Source of the DNA: an uncultured Bacteroidaceae bacterium
Lineage (GTDB): Bacteria; Bacteroidota; Bacteroidia; Bacteroidales; Bacteroidaceae
Assembly (NCBI GenBank): GCA_905235525.1
Contig: CAJOLW010000023.1
Span: 1-44,598, forward strand
Reading direction: 5' to 3'
DNA length: 44,598 bases
Made by a program: the position numbers and the translations under genes. The notes under the pieces are model-generated. The model searched no databases. It saw only the letters and a list, made by a program, of their open reading frames with translations, and had not been told where the DNA came from. This document shows, piece after piece, positions 1 through 8,400 of the stretch (positions within the stretch are counted from its first letter, which is position 1; each line of letters opens with the position of its first letter).

Positions 1-676
1 GAGAACCATCTGCCTTACGGTTGTATTGCATGAATACGAGATTCCAAATCTCAATCACCTGTGGGTGGTCTTTATTCACCAACTCACGACCAGGCACCTT
101 TGCTTTCTCCTCTTCAGGACGAGAATCTACATGAATCTCCGAGCAGGGGCCACAAGGTCCTGTGTCACCCATTTCCCAGAAGTTGTCATGTTTGTTACCA
201 TTGATGATATGATCTTTCGGTAAGAACTGTTCCCAAATGCCAGCCGCCTCATCATCACGCGAAAGCCCCTCTTCGGGACTTCCCTCAAACACCGTGGCAT
301 AGAGGTCTTTCGGATCAATCTTCAGCACATCCACAATGTACTCCCACGCCCACGAAATCGCCTCCTTCTTGAAGTAGTCACCAAATGACCAGTTACCCAG
401 CATTTCAAACATCGTGTGGTGATATGTGTCGTGTCCTACCTCCTCCAAGTCATTATGCTTGCCGCTCACACGCAAACACTTCTGCGAGTCCGCCTGCCGT
501 CTGCACTTTGGCGTAGCGTTACCCAAGATAATGTCCTTAAACTGATTCATACCCGCATTCGTAAACATCAGCGTCGGGTCGTCCTTCACAACCATGGGAG
601 CCGATGGTACAATCAGGTGTTCCTTGCTTTCAAAGAACTTTTTGAAAGACTCACGTATCTCTTTTGCTGTCATCAT
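1..676 (-). CDS. alaS: Alanine-tRNA ligase, N-terminal part (runs off window)
   Basis: This is the 5' end of alaS, read from 676 toward base 1, where the window cuts it after about 225 residues. AlaRS charges tRNA-Ala with alanine in the cytoplasm. The translation begins [11 protein letters not shown] and shows class II motifs in order: [21 protein letters not shown] near residue 30, then the conserved [16 protein letters not shown] and [20 protein letters not shown] blocks, and [15 protein letters not shown] further on. The sequence is open throughout. Two adjacent ATGs (676 and 673) could both start it. A Bacteroidota -7 element lies 50 bases upstream. The editing and C-Ala domains are outside the window. 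Identification is secure. Confidence 0.95.
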   Translation of the reverse strand, partial: MMTAKEIRESFKKFFESKEHLIVPSAPMVVKDDPTLMFTNAGMNQFKDIILGNATPKCRRQADSQKCLRVSGKHNDLEEVGHDTYHHTMFEMLGNWSFGDYFKKEAISWAWEYIVDVLKIDPKDLYATVFEGSPEEGLSRDDEAAGIWEQFLPKDHIINGNKHDNFWEMGDTGPCGPCSEIHVDSRPEEEKAKVPGRELVNKDHPQVIEIWNLVFMQYNRKADGS

Positions 677-679
677 GTT

Positions 680-803
680 ATTTACCATTTGACAATTTAC
701 AATTTTACATTATACAATTTGTTTGCAAAGGTACGACAAAAATCTGACATGGAAAGAAAAAATGATGTAAAATGGTCAATGCAGAATGGTAAATGTAAAA
801 TGA
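680..803. repeat. Inverted low-complexity word repeat between alaS and ZIP gene
   Basis: Short words such as ATTTACCATTT and ACAATTTTACAT (680-720) recur as their reverse complement (ATGTAAAATGG, ATGGTAAATGTAAAATG) at 768-801, so the gap contains two imperfect inverted arms around the alaS promoter. The same word family recurs at 20029-20126. The rest of the 165-base gap shows nothing else. Confidence 0.6.
726..733 (-). promoter_or_regulatory. Probable alaS promoter -7 element
   Basis: On the minus strand this reads TACCTTTG, a match to the Bacteroidota -7 consensus TAnnTTTG, about 50 bases before the alaS start. I see no clear -33 TTG at the expected distance. Confidence 0.5.
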
Positions 804-841
804 AGTAGCCTCCAAGCACAAGTTTCGAGACACACATCATA

Positions 842-1624
842 TCATTCCCCCATCAAGACATCCAGCATCATCATCAGAACGAATCCCAAAGAAAATCCAA
901 CAGTGCCAATGTTGCTATGTTCACCTTCCGATGCCTCGGGAATCAATTCTTCCACCACTACATAAAACATTGCACCTGCAGCAAAAGCAAGCATATAGGG
1001 CAATACCGGGAGCATCATCGACGCCAGAAGTACCACAAGAAGTCCACCCAACGGTTCCACCACCCCACTGAGACTGCCAATCACAAAGGAACGCCAGCGA
1101 GAATTGCCCGCAGCACGCATCGGCATAGAAATAATAGCACCCTCTGGCACATTCTGAATGGCAATACCCAACGAAACTGCCAAGGCACTCGCTAATGAAA
1201 TGCCCGTACTCCCCTGTTCCGAGCCTGCAAACACCACACCCACAGCCATACCCTCTGGCAAGTTATGAATGGTCACAGCCAAAACTAACATCATCGTACG
1301 TGACAAATGTAAACGAGGACCTTCTGGTACATTTGCTCCCACATGTAAATGAGGCGTCAACATATCAATGCACAGCAAAAAGCCCATACCCAACAGAAAG
1401 CCCAGTGCAGCAGGCATCACAGCCCACTTTCCATCGCCTGCCGCCATATCCATAGCAGGAATCAATAGCGACCACACCGAAGCAGCCACCATCACCCCCG
1501 AGGCAAAACCCAACAATATTTTCTGTAACTGCATCGACATTTGTTTCTTCATAAAAAACACAAATGCCGAACCCAGCATAGTCCCCAACAAAGGAATCAA
1601 CAATCCGATCGTCAAAATCATCAT
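842..1624 (-). CDS. ZIP family divalent metal transporter
   Basis: A 260-residue inner-membrane protein with about eight hydrophobic segments, the usual size of bacterial ZIP (GufA/ZupT-like) permeases. These import Zn2+, Fe2+ or Mn2+ into the cytoplasm. The two signature metal-site helices are visible: HNLPEGMAVG near residue 119 and IQNVPEGAII near residue 156, followed by SGVVEPLGG, the third conserved glutamate block. The start is one of two adjacent ATGs at 1624/1621. It is divergent from the haem operon, and its promoter -33 element lies inside a repeat also present at the hmu promoter, so iron-linked control is plausible. The metal it carries cannot be told from sequence. Confidence 0.88.
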   Translation of the reverse strand: MMILTIGLLIPLLGTMLGSAFVFFMKKQMSMQLQKILLGFASGVMVAASVWSLLIPAMDMAAGDGKWAVMPAALGFLLGMGFLLCIDMLTPHLHVGANVPEGPRLHLSRTMMLVLAVTIHNLPEGMAVGVVFAGSEQGSTGISLASALAVSLGIAIQNVPEGAIISMPMRAAGNSRWRSFVIGSLSGVVEPLGGLLVVLLASMMLPVLPYMLAFAAGAMFYVVVEELIPEASEGEHSNIGTVGFSLGFVLMMMLDVLMGE

Positions 1625-1656
1625 TACATTTATTTTTGTATTTCCATTTTAAAGTA

Positions 1657-1687
1657 CAAAGTTAAAAATATTTTTCCATTTGCGCAA
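1657..1687 (-). promoter_or_regulatory. ZIP gene promoter
   Basis: On the minus strand TTG (1685-1687) is followed after 20 bases by TAACTTTG (1657-1664), a full Bacteroidota promoter 33 bases before the ZIP start codon. The -33 element lies inside repeat copy A. Confidence 0.6.
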
Positions 1688-1806
1688 TACCCTCTTTTAA
1701 GTACTCTTGCGACACGGAATGAGTATTCAAAACGCAAAATAAGTAATCCCAAGTCACCGCATACCAAGCGCAATATGCGTTTTACCCCCTTTTAAGTATT
1801 GCAACA
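1681..1806 (+). promoter_or_regulatory. Imperfect direct repeat, candidate shared operator
   Basis: Copy A (1681-1714) and copy B (1776-1806) share TGCG, then ACCC(C/T)CTTTTAAGTA, then TTGC(G/A)ACA, in the same orientation, with a three-base length difference. Copy A covers the -33 of the ZIP promoter and copy B covers the -33 of the hmu promoter. A small palindrome CGCA-ATA-TGCG lies between them near 1770-1780. A common regulator is inferred; the protein is unknown. Confidence 0.5.
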
Positions 1807-1830
1807 AGAAGGAGAAAAGGCGTACCTTTG
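1799..1830 (+). promoter_or_regulatory. hmu operon promoter
   Basis: TTG (1799-1801), 21 bases, then TACCTTTG (1823-1830): a very good Bacteroidota promoter. It leaves a leader of about 50 bases before the first start codon at 1888. Confidence 0.65.
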
Positions 1831-1887
1831 CACCCAATTCAGGATTCAAACAAATTATTACTATTTACAATATCAAATTAAAAACGT

Positions 1888-2745
1888 ATGAAAAAGATTC
1901 TATTTTCAGCCATCGCAACAGTTGTACTGATGTCAACCTTCACATCATGCTCTAACGATGACGACAACGACGACACAGCAAAATTTGAGGAACAAACATT
2001 CAGCACATGGAGCAAGGTTGTATTCGCCTATGGCACCATGTTTGATGATGGTGAAACCTTGACTGTCAATGAAAACTCCGTCACCTTCCATTCTGACACA
2101 TGGGGCGATGGCACCTTCAATGTCAACGCCTTAACGCCAAATGCAGACGGTACCTACAAAGTAACAGCCACAGGCACCATCACCATGGCAGGACATGGCG
2201 AGCCCAAGGCATACGATGCTACATTGTCTGGTGACATCACCAAGAGTGCCCAAACCTTCACCATCACCATCCCTGCTGTGATGGGAGGCACCACACTCAA
2301 CGTGACAGCAGGCGAAACACCTCTTGCAGCAGCCATCGACGGCACCTACAAGGGAGGTACCTATGCCAACTGCAAATATTTCCAGCATTTCCAGCCCACA
2401 GAGGGTGAAAAGGCAAGTATCAAGGCAAATGACGACCTCACTTCCTCAAGCCTTAGTTATACTTCTGCCACATGGGGCACCTTCACCTTTGACAACGTGA
2501 ATGTGACGAAAAACGAAGATGGCAGTTACCTGCTCACAGCCGAAGGCAATACTCTCATGCCCGGTATGGGAGGTGGCGATCCTAAAGAATATGCTGCCAC
2601 ACTCGAAGGCACACTCTCTAATGGCACCCTCGTAGCCACCTTTGCAGTACCCTCTGTCATGGGCGGCACCACGGTCTATTTCAATGCTGATGATTTCGAA
2701 GAGGTGCTGGCTGCCGCACAAACTGAAGAAGAGACTAAAAAGTAA
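1888..2745 (+). CDS. Calycin-like lipoprotein, two tandem domains, first gene of haem operon
   Basis: A 285-residue lipoprotein: hydrophobic signal, lipobox FTSC (Cys21), then an acidic linker rich in Asp. The mature part is an internal duplication. Each half has a WG-GTF segment, an acidic/Asn-Gly turn, a G(E/D)PKxYxATL strand and a VMGGTT strand near the end (about residues 36-145 and 155-270). This resembles the Bacteroidota calycin-like (lipocalin-type beta-barrel) lipoproteins. It is the promoter-proximal gene, 6 bases before hmuY. By position I infer a surface or periplasmic haem-handling role, perhaps a second hemophore, but no haem ligand can be assigned. A C-terminal acidic tail ends the protein. 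Confidence 0.7.
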   Translation: MKKILFSAIATVVLMSTFTSCSNDDDNDDTAKFEEQTFSTWSKVVFAYGTMFDDGETLTVNENSVTFHSDTWGDGTFNVNALTPNADGTYKVTATGTITMAGHGEPKAYDATLSGDITKSAQTFTITIPAVMGGTTLNVTAGETPLAAAIDGTYKGGTYANCKYFQHFQPTEGEKASIKANDDLTSSSLSYTSATWGTFTFDNVNVTKNEDGSYLLTAEGNTLMPGMGGGDPKEYAATLEGTLSNGTLVATFAVPSVMGGTTVYFNADDFEEVLAAAQTEEETKK

Positions 2746-2751
2746 GCGAGG

Positions 2752-3351
2752 ATGAAGCGAAATAAACCATTCATCATGCTGGGGATAGCCTTATTCATGG
2801 GACTATTCCCAGCATGCGATATGTTAGAAGACGTATATGACGGTACAGCCGATGGAGGCACTGACACTAAAGAGGAAACTTTGCGCGAAGGACAATACTA
2901 CATTGATGCCACCAACTATGCACAATGGGTCTATATCAACCTTCACACACCGACTCCCGTCATCACCACAGCCACCATCAGTCTTGACGACCTCACCGAA
3001 ACGGGTACACCCGAACAGTGGGACATCGCTCAGCATCGCTACGATGTAAAGACAAATGGAGCCACCGTCCTCATGACCCCCTACCATTCCATTGCCGAAT
3101 TGGAAGCCGCAGGTTTGCCACAGGACGGTCAATGGGTGGAAGATGAAGAAAGCGAGACCTCCATCACCGTTGACATGTCACACATGATGGAGGGGTTCCT
3201 CACCTATGCCCCTGGACACAAAAACAAGGAGATCGGCAAATGGGTGGATGTTGACACCAGCACCATGCCCCCCAACTATACCATGCATGACAACGTCATG
3301 ATCCTGCACCTCAGCGATGGAACTTACGCAGCCCTCCAACTAATTTCATGA
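2752..3351 (+). CDS. hmuY: HmuY-family haem-binding lipoprotein, C-terminus truncated by frameshift
   Basis: A 199-residue lipoprotein (lipobox FPAC, Cys22) of the HmuY family, the surface hemophore that captures haem and passes it to HmuR. Typical segments are DATNYAQWVYINL after the linker, QWDIAQHRYDVKTNGA in the middle and the final DNVMILHLSDGTYAALQL strand. The family normally continues into a last strand ending in a Y-K-Y-P-type motif. Here the frame stops at TGA 3349-3351, while that missing ending (KGWMTVNYKYP) lies in the next frame at 3348-3446. Restoring one A in the CTAATTT run near 3341-3346 would join both as ALQLNFMSTD. The loss may be a real mutation or a sequence error. Confidence 0.85.
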   Translation: MKRNKPFIMLGIALFMGLFPACDMLEDVYDGTADGGTDTKEETLREGQYYIDATNYAQWVYINLHTPTPVITTATISLDDLTETGTPEQWDIAQHRYDVKTNGATVLMTPYHSIAELEAAGLPQDGQWVEDEESETSITVDMSHMMEGFLTYAPGHKNKEIGKWVDVDTSTMPPNYTMHDNVMILHLSDGTYAALQLIS

Positions 3352-3446
3352 GCACAGACCGCTATCAAACCAAAGGCTGGATGACGGTCAACTACAAATA
3401 CCCCATATTCGCAAAGAATGAAGGGAATGAAAAAAAGGAAAAATAA
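3348..3446 (+). other. Displaced C-terminal segment of HmuY
   Basis: These 33 codons, in the frame following the hmuY stop, encode MSTDRYQTKGW, then MTVNYKYPIF and a Lys/Glu-rich tail ending at TAA 3444-3446. The sequence fits the last strand of HmuY-family proteins. Its ATG overlaps the upstream TGA (ATGA), so reinitiation could make it as a separate peptide, but a damaged hmuY end is the simpler reading. The remaining bases to 3472 hold no other feature. Confidence 0.6.
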
Positions 3447-3472
3447 AAGAAACTGAAAACTGAAGAATTGAA

Positions 3473-5422
3473 GTGTTGAAAAAAACATATCTATTATATA
3501 CTATTAGCATATTACTCGCGGGTACAGCAATGGCAGAAGAAGAACCTGTTGACACTACCGTATGGAACAAGGACCCGCTTGGACTGGAAACCGTTGTCAT
3601 CACAGCCACACGCACTCCTAAAGCCTTGCTGGACATTCCTGTGGTGACCCGCGTCATCACTGCCGAAGACATTCAAAGGGTGGATGCCACCAACGTGAAA
3701 GACATGCTCCAGCAGGAGATTCCTGGATTGGAGTTCACCTACTCCATGGGGCAGCAAGTGCTCAACATGGGTGGCTACGACGGCAATAACATCCTCTTTC
3801 TTGTAGATGGCGAACGCATGGCAGGCGAATCGATGGACAACATCGACTTCTCACGCCTCAACCTCGCCAGCATCGAACGCATTGAGATTGTAAAGGGAGC
3901 CGCCTCCACCCTTTATGGCTCATCAGCCATGGGTGGAGTCATCAATATCATCACCAAAGACCCCTCAGACACATGGGCAGCCAACCTCAACACGCGTTAT
4001 GAAGGTGCCACCAAGGAATGGCGTCATGGAGCCAATGCTGATGTCAATATCGGTAAGGTCAATTCACTGACCAATTTCCAAATGACCGATGCTGATGCAC
4101 TTCACCTGCAAGGAGGCGAAGCATTGCCCACTTACGGCAGCAAATCCTACAACATCAAAGAACGTCTCATCTGGAAACTCCATGATAACGTGAAATTAAC
4201 AGGACGTGCAGGCTATTTCTTTCGCGAACGTGAGTCTGGCACCGTGAGCCATGAGCGTTATCGCGATTTCAATGACGGACTGAAAGCCAACTGGACCATC
4301 AATCCTTTGCAAGACCTTGAAGTGGCTTACAGTTTTGATCAATATGACAAGTCTGATCTCAACATGCTCACTCACAAGGACATTCGTGATTACTCCAATC
4401 GCCAGAACATTGCCCGTGCGCTCTACAACCTGCACATGCCCTCATGGCATTCACAACTCACTGCAGGAGGCGACTACATGAACGACTACTTGCTTTCCTA
4501 TCAGTTCTCCGATAACCAGAAGCATCACTCACAGAACAGTTACGATGCCTTCGTGCAGTGGGACTACACTCCCAACACCCATTGGGATCTCATCGGCGGA
4601 CTCCGCTACGACTATTTCTCTGCTGCCCAAAAGGGAATGGCAACATGGAAAGTGGCAGGCATGTATAAGACAGGCAAGCACCAGTTCCGAGCCTCCTATG
4701 CATCAGGTTTTCGTGCCCCATCTCTCAAAGAGTTGTATATGGATTTCTTCATGGGCGGCATCTTCATGATATATGGCAATCCTGATCTGAAGTGTGAGAC
4801 CAACCATAACTTCTCGCTCTCGTGGATGAACTACGGTTCTATCAGCGACAACCTGAAATACTGCCTCACCGCCACGGGCTATTACAACTTCTTCAGCAAC
4901 TACATCACCACCGCCACCATCCAGAAAGACGGTTCCTACGGACAGATGTACACCAACATCACCGACCAGCAGATAGCAGGTGCTGATGTAACTGCACAAT
5001 TGCATCATCACAACGGATTGGGAGCGAAAGTGTCCTATGCTTTCACCAAAAACATCGTGAAGAAAGGGCAACCCGACCTCACATCGGCACGTCCTCACTC
5101 TCTCACATGGCGATTCGATTATGACCATCAATTTACCAAGAACTACGGACTCTACGTCGCCCTGTCGGGACGTTTTCTATCGGCTGTAGATGTGACAGAA
5201 TACACTTCTCAGGAATTAGACGAGATGGGGACAACCCATTACAACGGCCATACGCTATGGAAACTAAGCCTCTCCCAACGATTCATGAAAGGTATCAATC
5301 TCAACTGTGCAGTAGATAACCTTTTCAACTATCAACCCAAGAAATATTATGCCAATTCCCCTGTCACCATTGGAACGACTGTGACAGTAGGATTGTCTAT
5401 TGATATTAACAAATTCTTTTGA
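3473..5422 (+). CDS. hmuR: TonB-dependent haem receptor HmuR
   Basis: A 649-residue outer-membrane TonB-dependent receptor that would import haem taken from HmuY. A short signal (cleavage near TAMA-EE) precedes a TonB-box-like ETVVITATRTPK near residue 39. The plug domain follows (DIPVVTRVITAEDIQRV, LFLVDGERM, IERIEIVKGAASTLYGSSAMGGVINIITK from about residue 50 to 165). The beta-barrel then ends in an aromatic C-terminus (NKFF). The start is GTG at 3473 or TTG at 3476; no ATG is available. It lies between hmuY and hmuS, 3 bases before hmuS, so it is in the operon. The size is normal for BtuB/HmuR-type receptors. Context rather than barrel sequence decides haem over cobalamin. Confidence 0.9.
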   Translation: MLKKTYLLYTISILLAGTAMAEEEPVDTTVWNKDPLGLETVVITATRTPKALLDIPVVTRVITAEDIQRVDATNVKDMLQQEIPGLEFTYSMGQQVLNMGGYDGNNILFLVDGERMAGESMDNIDFSRLNLASIERIEIVKGAASTLYGSSAMGGVINIITKDPSDTWAANLNTRYEGATKEWRHGANADVNIGKVNSLTNFQMTDADALHLQGGEALPTYGSKSYNIKERLIWKLHDNVKLTGRAGYFFRERESGTVSHERYRDFNDGLKANWTINPLQDLEVAYSFDQYDKSDLNMLTHKDIRDYSNRQNIARALYNLHMPSWHSQLTAGGDYMNDYLLSYQFSDNQKHHSQNSYDAFVQWDYTPNTHWDLIGGLRYDYFSAAQKGMATWKVAGMYKTGKHQFRASYASGFRAPSLKELYMDFFMGGIFMIYGNPDLKCETNHNFSLSWMNYGSISDNLKYCLTATGYYNFFSNYITTATIQKDGSYGQMYTNITDQQIAGADVTAQLHHHNGLGAKVSYAFTKNIVKKGQPDLTSARPHSLTWRFDYDHQFTKNYGLYVALSGRFLSAVDVTEYTSQELDEMGTTHYNGHTLWKLSLSQRFMKGINLNCAVDNLFNYQPKKYYANSPVTIGTTVTVGLSIDINKFF

Positions 5423-5425
5423 CGT

Positions 5426-8400
5426 ATGAAGAAAATAAAGTTCAAGAAAAAATACATCTTTCTCACTATCTTGGCTGTGATTCTCATCACAGCCTTCGTG
5501 GCATTTTGGCGCACGATGTGCAGTCGCACCGACATTGCCTTCGTCAACTATCAGGTCACAAGCCTTAGCGAGATCTCAAAAGCCAATGACAACAATTTCA
5601 TCCGCCTCTCGGAAGAGAAACTCGACAACATCGACGATTGGGACAACTATGACGTGGTACTCATCAGTGGCATGGGCATCCGCATAACCGAGGAACAACG
5701 TACCAAAATTCAAGAACTGGCAGACAACGGGCTCAAAATCCTCACTACAGCCGCTACCAATCCAGCCAACAACATCGTAAGCATTGACGAATGGGATGCC
5801 GATTCGCTGAAACAATACATGTCGGCAGGAGGGCGTAAGAACTACCGCAACTTCCTCAACTACCTGCGCAACGAAGTGGACGGGAAACTCTTCTTCACCC
5901 ACGAAGTGGAACCCGTGGAAGAACGCGAAGCACAACTGCTCTACCACCCCGATGTGAAAGACTCCGAAGCAGAAGAGCACTCGTTTCTCTCCATCAAGGA
6001 CTACAACCAATATCTCAGCGAAAATGGGCTGATGAAAGAAGGCGCACCACGCATCCTCATCACAGGCATGATGGGCGATGCCACCGACCTCATCCAACAA
6101 CTGGAAACAACAGGCAATGTAGTCTATGCCACTCGTGATGCCGCCACATTGGTGAAGACCCACAGCATTGACAGTATCAGCCCTGCCGCCATCATCAACA
6201 TGGCACACGGACGCATGGGCGACTACATGGTCAATTACCTGAGAGAACAAAACACACCACTCTTCTCCACCGTCAATGTCAACCGCATGACAGCCGATTG
6301 GGAGGCTGATAAACAGGGCATGCAAGGTGGTTTCTTCTCGCAGAGCATTATCGTACCCGAAATCGACGGCATGATTCGTCCTTTTGTACTCTTCTCCATT
6401 CGTGAAGGCAAGGATGGATTGCCCGAGGCATATACCATCCCTGAACGGTTGGAGACATTCGTGGATGCCGTCAACAGACACATTCATTTGAAAAGCCTTG
6501 CCAACAAAGACAAGAAAGTAGCAATTGTCTATTTCAAGGGACCAGGTTCCAATGCCCTTACAGCATCAGGATTGGAAGTGACAGCCTCACTCTACCATTT
6601 GTTAGTCAAGATGCAAGAAGAGGGATATAATGTGAAGGGGCTACCTGCATCTGCAGAAGAACTTTCAACACTTATCCAACAATCGGGCAGTGTATTTGGT
6701 ACCTATGCTGAAGGAGCGCAAGCCAAATTCCTTAACGAAGGTAAACCGATGTTGATCAGTAAAAGTGATTTTGACACATGGACCAAGGCACTCTTCACAG
6801 AGAAGATGCAACAAGACATGAAGCAAGTCAACGGCAACTACCCCGGCAACTATCTGGCAAAGGATGCAGAGACGCTCGGTTTGCCCGTCATCCAACTGGG
6901 CAATATCGTCCTCATGCCTCAAATGCCTGCAGGAACGGGCAGCGACACTTTCAAGATGGTGCATGGCACAGAAACAGCACCGCCCTATCCATACATAGCC
7001 CAGTATCTGTGGCTCCAACAAGGATTCAAAGCCGATGCACTCATCCATTTCGGCACACATGGTTCCCTCGAATATACTCCCGGCAAACAAGTGGCATTGT
7101 CACAAAACTGCTGGAGTGACCGTTTGGTTGGTTCATTGCCACATTTCTATCTCTACACGATTGGCAATGTAGGTGAAGGCATGATAGCCAAACGCCGCAC
7201 CTATGCAAGCCTCGTTTCCTATCTCACCCCTCCATTCATGGAGAGCAACCTGCGCACCCTCTATGCCAAATTGAGCGATGCCATCGAGGCTTACAACAAA
7301 ATGCCTAACGACAAAGCGTCATTGGCAGTCAAAGCCATCACTATCGACATGGGCATTCACCGCGAACTACACCTCGATTCCCTCAAAAACAAACCCTATA
7401 GCGAAACCGAAATCAACCGGATTGAGGCATTTGCAGAGGAACTGATGAACGAACATATCACCAGTAAATTCTATACACTGGGCATTCCTTACGAAATGGA
7501 ACGCATCAACACGTCTGTCTATGCGATGGCAACAGACCCCATTGCCTATAGCCTCCTTGCGCTTGACAAGATGCAGAAGCGGGCAGCCAACGACGTGGAG
7601 AAACATCCTACGCTTTTCACAACCCATTATCTCAACCCAGCCAAGACCCTCGTGGGCAAACTTCTGAATCGTCAGGGTGAAGTGACCGATGCCGAAGTTT
7701 GCCAAGTGGCACACATCAGCGAGGCTGACCTCAAGCGTGCCCACCACATCGACTCCATCATCACTGCACCACAGGACATGATGAGCATGATGATGAGCAT
7801 GGCGAACGAAATGCCTGGAGCCAAGAAAGCAGTCACTGCAAACAAGACAACCAGCAAAGGGAAGAAAGAGAAAAACGATTCATCACCTTCTGGCATGAGC
7901 AAAGAAAAGATGCGTGAGATGGGCAAGGGAATGGATCCCAAGAAAGCCCTTGCTATCGCCAAGATGATGGGAGCATCGCCCGAGCAGTTGAAGAAGATGA
8001 AAGCAGCCATGAATAAAGGCAAAAGCGGTGATGCTGAAGATAAACATACCGACAGTAAAATGGCGAATATGCCACCAGCCATGCAAGCCATCATGGACAA
8101 AGTGGCAGAAGCGGGTATGCTGACCAAGGAAGAAAAGGACTTTTCACGTGTCGTCTTGGAAGTGGAACGCACCATCCGCAACGTGCAGAACTACAAGCAT
8201 GCACTACAAGATTCTCCTTCGCTCGAAATGGAAAGCATGCTGAATGCGCTCAATGGGGGCTACACCGCCCCATCCCCTGGCGGCGATGTCATCAGTAATC
8301 CAAACGCTGTGCCAACAGGGCGCAACCTTTACGGTGTCAACACTGAGGCATGCCCTTCCGAACAGGCTTGGGAGAAGGGTAAGGAGTTGGCTGAAAACAC

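Noticed and set aside
3473-5422. Reading the operon as cobalamin (BtuB/CobN) uptake
   Set aside because: The receptor and CobN-like protein could suggest this, but HmuY next to them and the HmuTUV set fit the haem operon better.
5576-6487. 303-codon minus-strand open frame inside hmuS
   Set aside because: Cys/His/Val-rich shadow of the plus-strand CobN-like gene, with no start signal or domain.
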